Positions 1-11,699 of a stretch of 64,000 bases of DNA are shown here, piece after piece. Both the position numbers and the translations under genes were made by a program. Under the pieces are notes generated by a model that ran no database searches, had not been told where the DNA came from, and saw only the letters and a list, made by a program, of their open reading frames with translations. This DNA comes from Chiridota heheva. Its lineage: Eukaryota; Echinodermata; Holothuroidea; Apodida; Chiridotidae. Position 1 is the first letter of the stretch; each line of letters starts with the position of its first letter. The DNA lies in NCBI GenBank assembly GCA_020152595.1, contig JAIGNY010000659.1, positions 847,001 through 911,000 on the forward strand. Reading direction: 5' to 3'.

Positions 1-870
1 TTAGAGGCCAGCCTACCTAATTTATCTTTCCCATATTTTTGGCTGAATAATCCTCCTGAGTGGGCCCCTCTAAGGCTACTGTCTGGGTCCTGGTACAGGC
101 ATAAGTTGCTGTCATGGCTATTGCCAGCATAAGTACCCTCTTGGGAGCATAATCCAACAAATTGTGTCTGTGTATCTCTTCGGCTGAATAAATGCATTTT
201 TTTGTCCCTATCTTGTGCCCCTTGGCTACTGGTACAGGATGTGACCCGGCAGCAACATTGATTAGTGAGTTGTGGGTCTAGATGGTCATGGCCCGACATT
301 CAAACTTTTTTTAATCTTTTCAGCTGAATAAATGAGCTGGGTTCCCGGTCTATATGTTCGTCTTTCTGAATGGCTATGGAATGTCTCTCATTTCATTATG
401 ATTTATTTTCATGCCTATTACTGATTGAATGATCGTACAGTAGAGCCATTATATTACAGAAACCTATGTTGGAGAAAAAAGAGGCTCATTCATGTACAAT
501 AGCTGACAATTTTAATATGCAAGATTGAATCGAACAGACACATGGTTGCAATAAATTTATAACTTTTTTTAAGATTTTCTTTCCCATTAACCTTTAATCG
601 TTTATTGCGACTTTTGCTTTCATCTTCTCTTTTTTTTTCTCAGTAATTTACATTTGGTGACTATTATTGTAGTATTGTAATACTAATATTTCACTTTCGC
701 TTTCTGACAAACGCATTGAAAAAAACATACAAGTTTCTCGTCACAGTAACGTAATGCGCTGTGTATGTAACTCGGCACACACAACGTACATGCTAGTGTC
801 TGGCTGTACAAACCATGGAGTTCTCTTCTAACTCCATGTACAAACAGACAGTGGATCGGACCTTGCTTCC
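1..870. other. AT-rich flank with weak ~140-bp imperfect repeats
   Basis: No exon is recognised. The motif GGCTGAATAA recurs near 46, 182 and 321 with partly similar downstream text, which suggests a degraded tandem of about 140 bp. The rest is AT-rich single-copy-looking DNA. A 63-codon open frame on the minus strand (683-874) has no recognisable domain. Confidence 0.3.
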
Positions 871-874
871 ACAA

Positions 875-889
875 CCGGAAGTGACGTCA
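875..889. promoter_or_regulatory. Composite ETS/CRE motif (CCGGAAGTGACGTCA)
   Basis: A core ETS site (CCGGAAGT) runs directly into a full palindromic CRE (TGACGTCA). This composite is known from TATA-less animal promoters. Which gene it would serve is unknown; no clear first exon is visible on either side. The minus-strand text just beyond it has short ATG-led frames of 14 and 63 codons. Confidence 0.4.
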
Positions 890-1650
890 AAAAATGCATC
901 GAGCCTCCCTCTTTAAACAGTGAGGACTGGAAAATAACTTGCTGAAATTTTTTGATGGAACTACTCAGAAACTAAGAAGATAATTTTGTTAATAATGTTA
1001 TTATAATTTTGTTTAAAGGTCTATTGACACTTACATTATAAACTTAAAATAATTGATTACTATTAAACTTTAAAACTTTAAATGAGCTGTTATAAAATTG
1101 ACTTTAAACTTCAGAAAAGTTCTAAGTTACAAAAACCAAAGTTTAAAGATCGGTGGTATATCATTGTAAAGAATTTAGTTTCTTTCCTAATTCGCAGTAA
1201 TTTAAAATGATAGCTGGAAATACCCAGCTAGAGATTTTCATACAGGGTTACAATTCAAAGTTAATCTTATAGGCCTACCCTGTAGATATCAACTGCACTT
1301 GCGTATACACGTAAATTTCCATGTTTTTAATAGTACTACATATCCCTGATTTTAATGGTCTTACTAATTTGCAGACTAGTACTTTCAAAATGCAAACACT
1401 ATTGCTTAGAGAGGGCATCTTTTCCTTAACTCTCTCTGTATGATTTTAAAGATGAGACTTGTTTTTACACCAACATTTTAACTGCTTAGTCAGATAGTTG
1501 AGCCACGCAAGTAATGGTTGCCTGAGGCAAGGGCAGTAGATCTCGGTGGCAATAAAAGGCCGACGTAGTTATGACCTGCAATGATTACTCCTATTGCACA
1601 TGGAATTTCAGATATCCAAAATTGTATTCTTGATATCCAAAATTGGAAAT
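890..1650. other. AT-rich DNA, nothing recognised
   Basis: Scanned on both strands. No exon, repeat array or transposon end could be supported. Confidence 0.4.
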
Positions 1651-2010
1651 ATATCCGACATAACTTCAGATACCCGACATAACTTCAGATATCCGACATA
1701 ACTTTAGATATCCGACATAACTTTAGATATCCGACATAACTTTAGATATCTGACAACTTCAGATATCCGACATAACTTCAGATATCCGACATAACTTCAG
1801 ATATCCGACATAACTTCAGATATCCGACATAACTTCAGATATCCGACATAACTTCAGATATCCGACATAACTTCAGATATCCGACATAACTTCAGATATC
1901 CGACATAACTTCAGATATCCGACATAACTTCAGATATCCGACATAACTTCAGATATCCGACATAACTTCAGATATCTGACAACTTCAGATATCCGACATG
2001 ACTTCAGATA
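1651..2010. repeat. 19-bp minisatellite (ATAACTTCAGATATCCGAC)
   Basis: About 18 units of 19 bp, nearly identical in the centre. Two shortened 17-bp units read TCTGACAACTTCAGATA near both ends. Each unit holds the palindrome GATATC. Flanking text to 2120 keeps degraded GATATCC-type units, so the array has a young core with older edges. Confidence 0.95.
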
Positions 2011-3462
2011 TTCGTGATTCAATTTCAGATATCCAGAATTTAATTAAAGATATCTAAAATTAATTTAAGGTATTAAAAATTTAATTTTGGATATCCTAAA
2101 TTAATTTCAGATATCTGTAATTCCAGATTGAATGATAAAATGGCATTCCATACAGGACCTCTCTTTCAATTTGTGAATCTTCTCTTTATCTTATCTCTTC
2201 TTAATTCTTACGAGATGAAAAAAACAAATTTCAGCACACTTCAGGCAGGTATGCTTGATGCGTCATGTTTCAATTGAGGTGACAGCATTCCCCCCCCCCA
2301 AATGTTTTAAATCTAAGGACAGTCCTGGTAGGGGTGAAGCCCCGGAAGATCCACGTTTCTCATGATTTTGATTGCTGGAAATTGTTTACAAATCTAGAAG
2401 AGAGTCCCCCCGCAAGCCCAGCACCTCTTGTGATTTTGGTGGCAAAGAATTGCTTATGAGTGTCAAATCTAGGAGTCCTACATGTATCACATAGGCGTAC
2501 GGGTAAATTTCATGTTTTATTGAGGGGGGGAGGCAGAACATATTTTCCCGGAATATTCGGCAAGATTGATAACTTGCCCGGAATTTTGCCTTTCATGATT
2601 ATGTTGCTAAAACCCACGTTCTATGTTTGCTCATACCATGCATTCTCATTACCAAAGATAAGAAGGCCAAATCACATATAGTTGGTCAAAGCTTTAAAGG
2701 TGTAGCTGCAACTTATGTCCAATTGCTTTAATTTCTGGTGGGGATCGCCGTGGCCAATCAATTTTGAAGAAGTGAAAGTATTCTAAGAGTTATCCATCCC
2801 ATTTCACAGTCTGTTCAAACAAAAATCATGAAAGTAAGGCCATTACATATTTTGGTTTTCAATTTATAGAAATTAAAGTACTAGTTAATATGTTTCGTTT
2901 CTAGACTACATGGGTCCCATAAATTTCTTTAGCAGTAAAATTGATCAGACACTTACTTCCTTTTTGGAAGGGGATCTTACCACCCTCTCAACTGCTTTCC
3001 CCTCGGTTTCATCCATGAAAAAGACATTAGAATGATATCAGCTCATGACATAATCTTATTTCCTTGTAATTTCTGAGATAGAAAAAGATCCCCTCATTTT
3101 TTACTTAAAGGCCGTTCTATGGATGCCTAAAGATCTTTAGCCGTAAAAGAGTTGTAAATTCTAAACGCAAGTCTTTAAATCTTGTTAATAGAACGTAGCT
3201 ATAGTTTTTGAAGTTTAAGGAATCTGCAGTGAATGCATAATTTATGTTAAATTTGTGATGTATGACCAGGCGGGTAGGAAACTTTATGTAATTCTTAATA
3301 ATTCCTTCCTAAATTTTAGTTCCTGAAAATAATGTCAAAATCTATTCCTGCTTGGTTTTGGTCTAGGGTATGGTCAACACTTAAAAACGTTTGGTTAAAA
3401 TTCCTTTCCATTTTTTCACTAATGCGTGACTAGCAATAAAAAGATAAAAAACGGTTTACATA
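2011..3462. other. Unassigned DNA between two minisatellites
   Basis: A 73-codon frame (2460-2681) has no recognisable domain. Phrases near 2340-2460 (CGTGATTTTGGT-like) recur degraded near 51690 and 52300, so part of this is an old dispersed repeat. No exon is supported. Confidence 0.3.
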
Positions 3463-3690
3463 AGGAAATAGGAACTTTTGCCCTGTCATACATCACAAGA
3501 GGAAATAGGAACTTCTGCCCTGTCATACATCACAAGAGGAAATAGGAACTTCTGCCCTGTCATACATCACAAGAGGAAATAGGAACTTCTGCCCTGTCAT
3601 ACATCACAAGAGGTAATAGGAACTTTTGCCCTGTCATACATCACAAGAGGAAATAGGAACTTCTGCCATGTCATCATCAAGAGGAACTTG
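3463..3690. repeat. 37-bp minisatellite
   Basis: About six units beginning AGGAAATAGGAACTTCTGCC and ending ACATCACAAG. They are nearly identical, and the last unit is truncated. Confidence 0.9.
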
Positions 3691-4214
3691 AAGAGGAACA
3701 AAAATGTGCATATTTTGGCCTGAAAATTCAAATTGCTCTAAACAGCTAAAATGGTCAATTTTTAACCGAATTGGATGAAATTTTGTGCTATTTTCATCCT
3801 TTTCATTAAAAATCTGACTATAAAAATATTTAGCATACTAACCGGGCGACTATTTGGATGCCCAGTGAAAAAAATAAATTGATGCACTGGACGACCAGGA
3901 TTTTCGTCTAACAAAATGGCTGCTCCCATATACAGTCGTATAAAAAAGTTTTTAAAACATACATCATATGAAATAAAGTTTATGCATGTTATGGCAGACT
4001 CAGGGGCATGTCGGGGTGTTTCACCCCCTAGAAAAATATTCGTAGGGCAGTTCGATTTCGGGCAAAAAATGGCCCAGTATTGAACAAATTGTAGGAAAAT
4101 TGATATGGTTATTGTTTTAATTTTATTTGAGACAAATATTTTTGAAAATGTTCTGGTTAATATCATTATTGTTTTGTTTTCTTCATGGCCGTACATTTTC
4201 TAACTGGCCGGACA
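3691..4214. other. Unassigned AT-rich DNA with a 144-codon minus-strand frame
   Basis: A minus-strand frame at 3762-4196 is open for 144 codons. It is rich in Ile, Phe and Lys and shows no domain I recognise. I treat it as chance in AT-rich DNA. Confidence 0.3.
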
Positions 4215-4545
4215 ACGATCATAGTCGGGTAGAGATGTAGAATGTTGGAGGTAGGCCTACTTGTTATCTTAGTCGGGTAGAGATGTAGAATGTTGGAGGT
4301 AGGCCTACTACTTTTCTTAGTTGGGTAGAGATGTAGAATGTTGGAGGTAGGCCTACTTGTTATCTTAGTCGGGTAGAGATGTAGAATGTTGGAGGTAGGC
4401 CCACTTGTTATCTTAGTCGGGTAGAGATGTGGAATGTTGGAGGTAGGCCTACTTGTTATCTTAGTCGGGTAAAATGTTGGAGGTAGGCCTACTTGTTATC
4501 TTAGTCAGGTAGAGATGTGGAATGTTGGAGGTAGGCCTGCTTGTA
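4215..4545. repeat. 48-bp minisatellite with TAGGCCTAC core
   Basis: Seven units of about 48 bp starting AGTCGGGTAGAGATGTAGAA and containing GGAGGTAGGCCTACTTG. One unit lacks an internal AGAGATGTAG block, giving a shorter period. Confidence 0.92.
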
Positions 4546-4960
4546 CAGTTGTATCAGAGTATATCTCAGTCATGCCCGACTCAGCTAGATATCAGAATCA
4601 TGTCCTCTCGACCTCTGGCTCAGTATAATGCTGACAACATACTTGGGCACTTCGTCGGGCAGAGATGTAAAATGTTGGATGTACTATTTAAATCAGAAAT
4701 ACATCTCAATCATTCCTGAATCGGCTAGATGTATCAGACTGTCAGAATAATGTCCTCCCGACTTGGCTTAATGATGCTGATTGGGCACTTATTTGGGCAG
4801 AGATTTAAATGTCGGTTGAACGGTTAAGATTATACATCTCAATCATCTGATCATGGAGTTAGAAGAGATCATGACCGAATCGACTAGATATCAGATTCAT
4901 CTCCATTCGAATGCTCGACTGGGCATGATGCTGATTGGGCTCAGTTTGGGCAACTGGGAC
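4546..4960. repeat. Diverged longer-period continuation of the 48-bp array
   Basis: Phrases such as GGGCAGAGATGTAAAATGTT, ACATCTCAATCAT and CGGCTAGATATCAGA recur about every 130-170 bp. This looks like an older higher-order version of the preceding minisatellite. Confidence 0.5.
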
Positions 4961-5029
4961 GTATATATAAAAGATTCCCAACCATGTTTGTTTAAAATCC
5001 AGAGCCAGTGATCATTGGCCATTTTCTGG

Positions 5030-6610
5030 GCATCAAAATCTAGAAATCTTAAGGGGCTTCGCCCTGCTACCAGAGCTGCATCCATGAACTCATCAATTTT
5101 GACCAAATTTTCTCAATTTCCATGGGAAATTTTTCCTCTACCTGTTAGAAATGGTAACCCAAATGTTTTTCTGATTTAACATTAGAATTTCAAATTGTCT
5201 TTTTTCCATGATCAATTACATTTTGGATTTTTGTGTTGATTTCAAATCATTTTGGGGCAAAAGAAACAAGAATTCTTCACACCAAGGCTTCATCCATGAC
5301 CGCCTGCCCAATTGCACACAAATTTTCTCAGTTTTCTGAAGAAATTAATCCTCTGCCAGTTTAGAAATGGTAATCTTAAATGTTTATCTGAGTCAATTTT
5401 AGCATGAGAATTTAAAATTGTCATCAATTAATTTTTCAAACTTTGTCAGTTTGTGTTTGTGTTGATTTTCATCCATTTTGGGGCATCAAGGATAAGAAAT
5501 CTTCAGAGCTTCTGGGGTTTTTGCCAAGGGGCCCCTCCTGGATCGACCCATGACCCCATGATTTTTGCCCCAGGACCCCATGATTTTTGGAATACTTAAC
5601 ATCAATTAATTTTCCAAACCAGGAACCCATGATTTTGTTTGCTCTCATTTTTGTTCATTTATTAAATGATTAATGGAACCTGTGTTGATCAGTTGAAGCT
5701 TTGCATTTTGCTTCATTGAACTCATGCACAATTTTCCCTGAATTTTCTCAATTTCAGGAGAAAATTTTCCTCTGCCTGTTTAGAAATGATAACTACCAGT
5801 CCATAACCATTTGATGCTTATCTTAGTCGATTTTAAAACGAGAATTTTAAATTGTCTTATCTTCAAATTTTGTTAGTTTGTAATTTTCAGCCATTTTGGG
5901 GCATCAAACATGCCGAAAAGTTTCTCGTTAAGCCTAACGCACCCGACACCTGAGTTAATCCTGAAAACTCAGGTATGACAATTACCAACGGACTTCCTGT
6001 TCAGTGTATTGTGTTTCCACTCCAAACAATGATTGTTTATCTTCCATTCTTATGCAAGCCACAGCCAAGTAGCCCATGGCTATTTGTGTGTATAAGATTA
6101 CACAAAGTCAGGGCTGAATAATCAATGCACTTTTGTGATTGAAATCACTCATCTGTGTTAGGTGTCTTAGTGGAGAAATTTGTTTTCAAGCTGGTGATAA
6201 AAATAGCTGTGTATCATAATGCCTGAGGTAATAATGTGCATTAACTGTGAATGATTGACGGACCATTTCTCCTAAGGGAAGATATTTCTTCATGAAAACA
6301 AGAAATCTTCAGAGCTTCTGGGGCTTCGCGCCCCTGGACCCCTTCCAAAGGGCCCTCCTGGATTCCTACCCTTGATTTGCCCCAGAACCATTCGATTTTT
6401 CATTTAAAGTTTGGAACTTTGTTTTGATTTTGGGGCATCAAAAACTAGAAATCATCTTCAGACCAAGCTTTTCAAGGAAAAATTCCCTTCTGCCTGTTTA
6501 GAAATGGTAACCAGCAGATCAGGTACTGTAACCTAGATTTTAACATGAGAATTTCAATTTTTTTCGAACTTTGTGTTGATTTTCAGCCATTTTGAGGCTA
6601 CAAAAAAAAA
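5030..6610. repeat. Degenerate tandem copies of a dispersed ~250-430-bp repeat
   Basis: Three to four imperfect copies share phrases in the same order: CTGCCTGTTTAGAAATGGTAA, a CTTATCTGAGTcGATTTTA block, GCCATTTTGGGGCATCAA, then AAGAAATCTTCAGAGCTTCTGGGG. Two further copies lie at 55440-55880. One copy here is split by the element at 5911-6297. The sequence has no coding signal. Confidence 0.7.
5911..6297. mobile_element. Dispersed element D, copy 1 (uninterrupted)
   Basis: About 387 bp, 80-90% similar by eye to 11700-12362 once the SINE there is removed. It starts near AAGTTTCTCGTTAAGCCTAA and contains CCTGAGTTAATCCTGAAAACTCAGG. It interrupts the surrounding tandem repeat between GGGGCATCAA and AAGAAATCTTCAG, which supports its being an insertion. 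CATG occurs at both junctions and may be a target duplication. No coding capacity and no clear terminal inverted repeat. Confidence 0.65.
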
Positions 6611-7525
6611 AAAATCAGAGCTTCAAAATTTATAATAAAAACAGATAAGATGATGAAGATAAGAGAATAGATAGTGATTTGCCTGTTTACGTTGAAACTT
6701 TATCATGCAACAAAAGTAAGGGAATGAAAACATCAAGAAAGAATCTATAAAAATTGTTTACATATTTTTTGCACAGTAGTAATTTGAAGAAAAAATTCAA
6801 ATTTCGCCTAAGAATGGTTCACTTTAGTGGAAACTCAAGTTTTGTTTAACTACAAGATAGGAATCTGTCAGACTTAAGACTCAATGAAGTACCTTAAAAT
6901 GTTATGACATTTTCATATGTTCACCACGCCGTTTGAGAACCAGGGGAAATGCTAGGTTTTTTTTGACCGAAACAGTTGTTTGAAACAATTCAGATGCTGT
7001 AAATGGATTTTTTGTCTATTATATTACAGATTGCAGATTTCAACTTGGGAGTAAAAAGTACACATTCACAAAATGTTATAGCATTATATTGCGGATCTAG
7101 GAATAGGGGGTGGGGCGGGTTCTGGGGTTGAACGCCCCCTCACCCCGTGAAAAAATTCCAACATTTTTCATTACTCCCAACAATTCACAGAATTCTCCAT
7201 GTAAATTTCCTTAATTTTTGGAGAAATTTCATGGAAATCTCTTTCAATCTTTGTTAAGTTTTCTTAATTCACATGCAACTTTCGGAATTTTTTGGAGGGC
7301 AATTATCTTGATTATCGGTAAATTTCTAGAAATTCCCTTTATTTCAGCCCTTTAATGTTTGGATTTTTTTCTTCAGATTTTCGACCAATTTTTGGGAAAT
7401 TTCCTTTAATGTTTGGGAAATTTCTTTCAATTTTGGGCAATTTCCTTAAACCTATTATCACACCCGCATGCATATGTTTTAGGAATCTGATTAGGATGGG
7501 AGTTTAAGGGGTAGGTAGGAGCATG
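6611..7525. other. AT-rich DNA with degenerate GGAAATTTCC-type repeats
   Basis: No gene is recognised. Around 7140-7440 short phrases such as AATTTCCTTTAATTTTTGG recur irregularly. They are the reverse-strand version of the degenerate repeat family at 9940-10440 and 48370-49110. Confidence 0.4.
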
Positions 7526-7529
7526 GGTT

Positions 7530-7551
7530 GGGGTAGGGGCTGGGGTTGGGG
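7530..7551 (+). other. Strong G-quadruplex motif
   Basis: Four runs of exactly four G are separated by two-base loops (TA, CT, TT). This is the tightest intramolecular quadruplex pattern in the window. More GGGG runs follow to about 7575. No gene context is known. Confidence 0.7.
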
Positions 7552-7575
7552 TATAGGCTGGGGTAGGGGCTATAC

Positions 7576-7954
7576 TTGGGGTCAGATACTGGCAGGATTT
7601 CTGGTATGGTCGGTTGTTTGGGTAGTTTTTGTTGTTGTTTTTTTCCTTTCCTTCTCTCTCTTTCTCTTTTTTCATAATGTATCCTTTTCGATATAATTTT
7701 GTTTTCTTGTTACTGTATATAATTATATATAGTTACATGTTTCTAATATTTTTATGTCATGTCTCTGGGACTTGCGTTTACCAAGTTTTCTAAACTTTCT
7801 GTAGAGTCTCCTCAACCTTTTCTTGTGATCAACAATCTGTATGTCATTTTCTTTCCTGCATTATATATTAACTTGTACTTTCTTCCACTGTAAATATGTT
7901 CTGAATGTTTAATGAATTGTGTTGCAAATAAAGTGAATAATAAAGTAATAATCT
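7576..7954. other. 3'-UTR-like AT-rich text with polyadenylation-type signals
   Basis: The plus strand reads like the end of a transcript: T-rich text, then AATAAA at about 7927, AATAATAAAG just after, then the retroelement fragment at 7955. It is probably the 3' end of another, older retroelement. No coding part is seen. Confidence 0.3.
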
Positions 7955-8262
7955 TCATGTGACACGTTGTAATAGTTTGATGTTGACCAAAGAATTCTCA
8001 CGGATAGATATTCGGCGTTTTAGCTTTTTGCAAAGAGTTGTTAATAAGTGGAATGGTTTGCCTGAGTGGGTAGTTAGCTCCAATTCTGTTAACAATTTCA
8101 AGGTCAAGATTGATAAGTTCTTTACTAACTCTGGGCATCTTTGTTTTTTTGTTGTGTTTTTTGTGTTTTTTGTGGTGGTAGTGGTGTTAGTTTTGGCTTT
8201 TTATTGGGTGACTAACCCTTCTTAGCCCGTAATCTTGTTATGTTATGTTATGTTAATATTAC
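7955..8262 (+). mobile_element. Non-LTR retrotransposon 3' end (reverse transcriptase C-terminus)
   Basis: The frame at 7959-8225 contains RRFSFLQRVVNKWNGLPEWVV followed by a VNNFKxKIDKFF segment. That matches the C-terminal tail of Jockey/CR1-superfamily reverse transcriptases (SF-QRVVN-WN-LP, then NSFK-RLD). All catalytic domains are absent, as in a 5'-truncated insertion. It ends in a short TTATG repeat tail near 8240-8255. No product is expected. Confidence 0.7.
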
Positions 8263-8391
8263 TTAAAAGTGTTGCCTAGGCCTACTGTTGTCATCGTAGC
8301 CTAGGGGACTTCTAAATTATTTACTTTTTTTGGATGAACAAAATCGTATCAATTTATTTTATGCAAGGGAACCAGATTTGGATTGCCTTAT

Positions 8392-8915
8392 GGATACTGT
8401 GCTGAAGGTATAAGCAATCATAACCCTATGGATACTGTGCTGAAGGTATAAACAATCGTAGCCGTATGGATACTGTGCTGAAGGTATTAGCAATCATAAC
8501 CCCATGGCTACTGTGCTGAAGGTATAGCAATCGTAACGGTATGGATACTGTGCTGAAGGTATAAGCAATCGGAACCCTATGGATACTGTGCTGAAGGTAT
8601 AAGCAATCGTAACCCATAGCTACTGTGCTGAAGGTATAAGCAATGGTAACCCATAGCTACTGTGCTAAAGGTATAAGCAATCGTAACCCATAGCTACTGT
8701 GCTGAAGGTATAAGCAATCGTAACCCATAGCTATACTGTGCTGAAGGTATAAGCAATCATAATCCTATGATACTGCTAAAGGTATTAGCAATCGTAACCC
8801 TATGGCTACTGTGCTGAAGGTATAAGCAATTTGTAACCTTATGGCTACTGTGCTGAATGTATAAGCAATCATAACCCAATGGCTATGTGCTGAAGGTATA
8901 AGCAATTGTAACCTG
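8392..8915. repeat. 37/38-bp minisatellite
   Basis: About 14 units built on ACTGTGCTGAAGGTATAAGC followed by AATCGTAACCCTATGG or AATCGTAACCCATAGCT. Small indels shift the phase. The two minus-strand frames here are translations of the repeat and not genes. Confidence 0.93.
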
Positions 8916-9090
8916 AGCAACTTTAACATAATTTTTTCACAGACAATAAGACCTACCACAAAAAGTGTCTTAAGTGCATAAAAAAATTCTTTTCATACTT
9001 TAAGAAAAAGAAATTGCAACATTCAAGTAGCTAAATCACACAAATCTGGTAGAAAACCATTGTAAATTTATTTTGTATGCATCATATATA

Positions 9091-9570
9091 GGTAGCTCGG
9101 AACTAATATTATAAGGTATGACTCCGCCATCCAAAAATGAGAACCCTCAGAGAAAAGGCTATTAAGATATTTTGAGAGGTCCCATGTCATGGGACAGGAA
9201 GCTGAGAAGTTGAACATTTTAGGAGTGGTAGAGAAAGCATAGGTCTTGACTATGCATATCCAAACTCGACGAGATTTGTTTCAGTAAAAGTTTCATGGAG
9301 AACTATTTTACCATGGACCTATATTTAAATTTGAGTGATTTGGTGAGGGTGTATAACATCTCTTTACTTCAACCAAAAAAAAAAAAAAAGGGCCAAAACC
9401 TCTGGTGACCCCCTATTGAAAGTACCCTCATCCGAGAGATATTAGATGGTATTTTTTGGAAAACATCACTAAAGTTCCCAAATCTATAACATTCTGGTAC
9501 AAAAAAGACCCGTAACTTGACTCTTTCATCATAGGCTTCAATGGGGCAAATAACTAGTTATGTGCTACCT
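9091..9570. mobile_element. Inverted-repeat DNA element E, copy 1
   Basis: The left end GGTAGCTCGGAACTAAT is the inverse of the right end ATTAGTT..GTGCTACC seen in this family. Copies are at 45786-46255 and 60839-61443. Length is about 480 bp. TATA flanks both ends here and may be the target duplication. A run of 15 A lies inside. There is no transposase, so this is a non-autonomous (MITE-like) element. Confidence 0.7.
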
Positions 9571-9939
9571 ATAGTGTGTAAGGTATCACATGATCATAAC
9601 TGACTAGCCTACATTGACCTCAAGGTCACTGAAAGTGTGAAGTCGCATATTCCTTTAATCACCTAATTAATTTTGTGGCAATATCTCCAATAATTCCTGA
9701 GCCTGAGTGCACAGGGGAATTCCACAACACTGACCCCAAAGTGGCCTTAACTCAAGTCAGCAACCATTTTACCATTGTTTGGTCATAATTTCTTTCACTT
9801 TAAGTTTAACCTATTTCTGTATGCTGATGTTGTGTGATCAGGGACGTAGCCAAGGGGGTTGCGGTGGGAGTAACCCACCAAAAAAAAAATTAATGGGGAA
9901 ATTAAGGAAAGAAAAGAGAGGTTTAAATAAGCAGTGGAA
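9571..9939. other. Unassigned DNA
   Basis: Nothing recognisable beyond AT-rich sequence and a run of A at 9880. Confidence 0.3.
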
Positions 9940-10440
9940 GTAAGTTGAAGAAATTGGTGAATTTCCCAAAAAATTGTCCAAAAATTAAGGAAATTTCCCA
10001 AAAATTGTCTGAAATGAAAGAAATTTCTCAAAAATTGGCTGAAATTGAAGAAAATTTTCACAAAATTTTAAAAAATGAAGGAAATTAAGGGAAATTGCCT
10101 GAAAATGAAGGGAATTCAATTTACAGAAAATTGAAGATGATTTCCAATATAACAGAAAGGTGAGAAAGACGTTTAAACAAGCAGTGGAAGTATAACTTGA
10201 AGAAAATTGTCTGAAAAGGAAGGGACTTCCATGAAAATTGTCTAAAAAGGAAGGGACTTCCATTAAATTTTTCCAAAAATGAAGGAAATTTTCCAAAAAT
10301 TGAAGGAAAAAAATTCTGAAAATGAAGGGAATTTCCTGAAAATTGTTCAAAATGAAGAAAATTTCCTGAAAATGAAAGAAATTTCTCAGAAAATGAAGGG
10401 AATTTTCCAAAAATTGAAGATGATTTCCAGATGAACAGAA
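9940..10440. repeat. Degenerate AT-rich tandem repeat (AAATTTCCxAAAATTGAAG type)
   Basis: Irregular 20-36-bp repeats of GAAGGAAATTTCCC-AAAAATTG. The two minus-strand frames (183 and 88 codons, Phe-rich) follow from the repeat and the lack of stops on that strand. The same family recurs at 7140-7440, 48370-49110, 52840-53100 and 56500-56770. Confidence 0.7.
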
Positions 10441-11699
10441 ACCTTTGACGGAAACTAATAATCTATCTATCAGTGCAAATTTGTGGGGTGTACACGTAAG
10501 ACAAATTTGCCCCATGAAAATTTGAGTTTGCCCCATTTATCTAACAACAGGGCGAGGTTCCCCTTTGGCGACTTTATGAACTGTAGCAGTTTATTTATGA
10601 CATGTACTAATGTATAGGCTTCTGAGCTCTTATTGTCAATTATCTGAAAAATTGGGTTAATATTCTTTAAAATTTAGTCAATTTTCTGAAAAAATCAGTT
10701 AATTTTCTGAAAAAATAGTCAAGTTTCTGAAAAAATTAGTCAAGTTTCTGAAAAAATTCTCTAATTTTGAACCCTTTAAAAAACAAAGAATAGGTGAGAT
10801 TTAATAATTTGGTTGATAAGTTTAGATTTTTTAGGGGGCAAAGAGAGTACAGGTTAAGGTTCGATAAAGATGTTTACATGTTAAATTAATTTTAAAATGC
10901 ATGAGTTGTAAGCCAATCAGCTGTACGACAACCATAGAAGTAATATGACATTAACATAAACAGTACAAGTGACTGGGAAAAACTTTTACCAAAACAAGCA
11001 TAAAGGACCTTCTAATTTGGTCTTTTTGAGCACTAAAACAACTTCAAAGATCTACGTATAAGAATTAAAGCAAGAAAGGTACATAATATAGTAAGATCAC
11101 ATGTTCGGAGTGAATTTTGCACCATTGACCATGGGCCTAAGTTTGGTAGCCTAACACTTACTGCACATTCCCACATTTATGTATGGAAAGTTTAATAACC
11201 CACAGTACACGCCATCAGTATGTCGAAAAGTGTACTGTGGGTACATTACTATTAAAAGGCACTGCTTAAAAATTAGGCCTGCAATTTTGAACAAGAAATT
11301 AACCACTTCATTCTACAAGATTAACTTTGTATCATAACATTGAGGTATAAATAGTTCTATGCCCATAGTTCATTTCACCTTCCCCCAGCAGCAAAGACAA
11401 ACAATGCCAGCATTGATTACAGTTACTACTTAAATTACAAAGGGTTGCCATTATATTCAGATGTGTGTCACTAAAAATACCATGTAACACCAGTTGGAGT
11501 AGTTGTTTTCTTGAAGGAGCCTTGGAGAGGTGAAACTATACAGATTTGTGGTTTGGTAAACAAAAAAACATATAACTTTTTCTTCAACTGAGGTGTTCCT
11601 GGTTTTATGCAGAGCCATTTTTAATGATATGACAAATAACCCAGACATTAATAATTTTCCGGCTAAATGATCTGCTGTACCAGTAGCATCTCAATACAT
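10441..11699. other. Unassigned AT-rich DNA with a short 22-bp repeat
   Basis: At 10660-10770 a unit of about 22 bp (CTGAAAAAATTAGTCAAGTTT) repeats four to five times. The rest shows no exon, transposon end or array. Confidence 0.4.

Noticed and set aside
9795..10536. Phe-rich minus-strand frames of 88 and 183 codons
   Set aside because: Composition follows from the degenerate AT-rich repeat; no domain.
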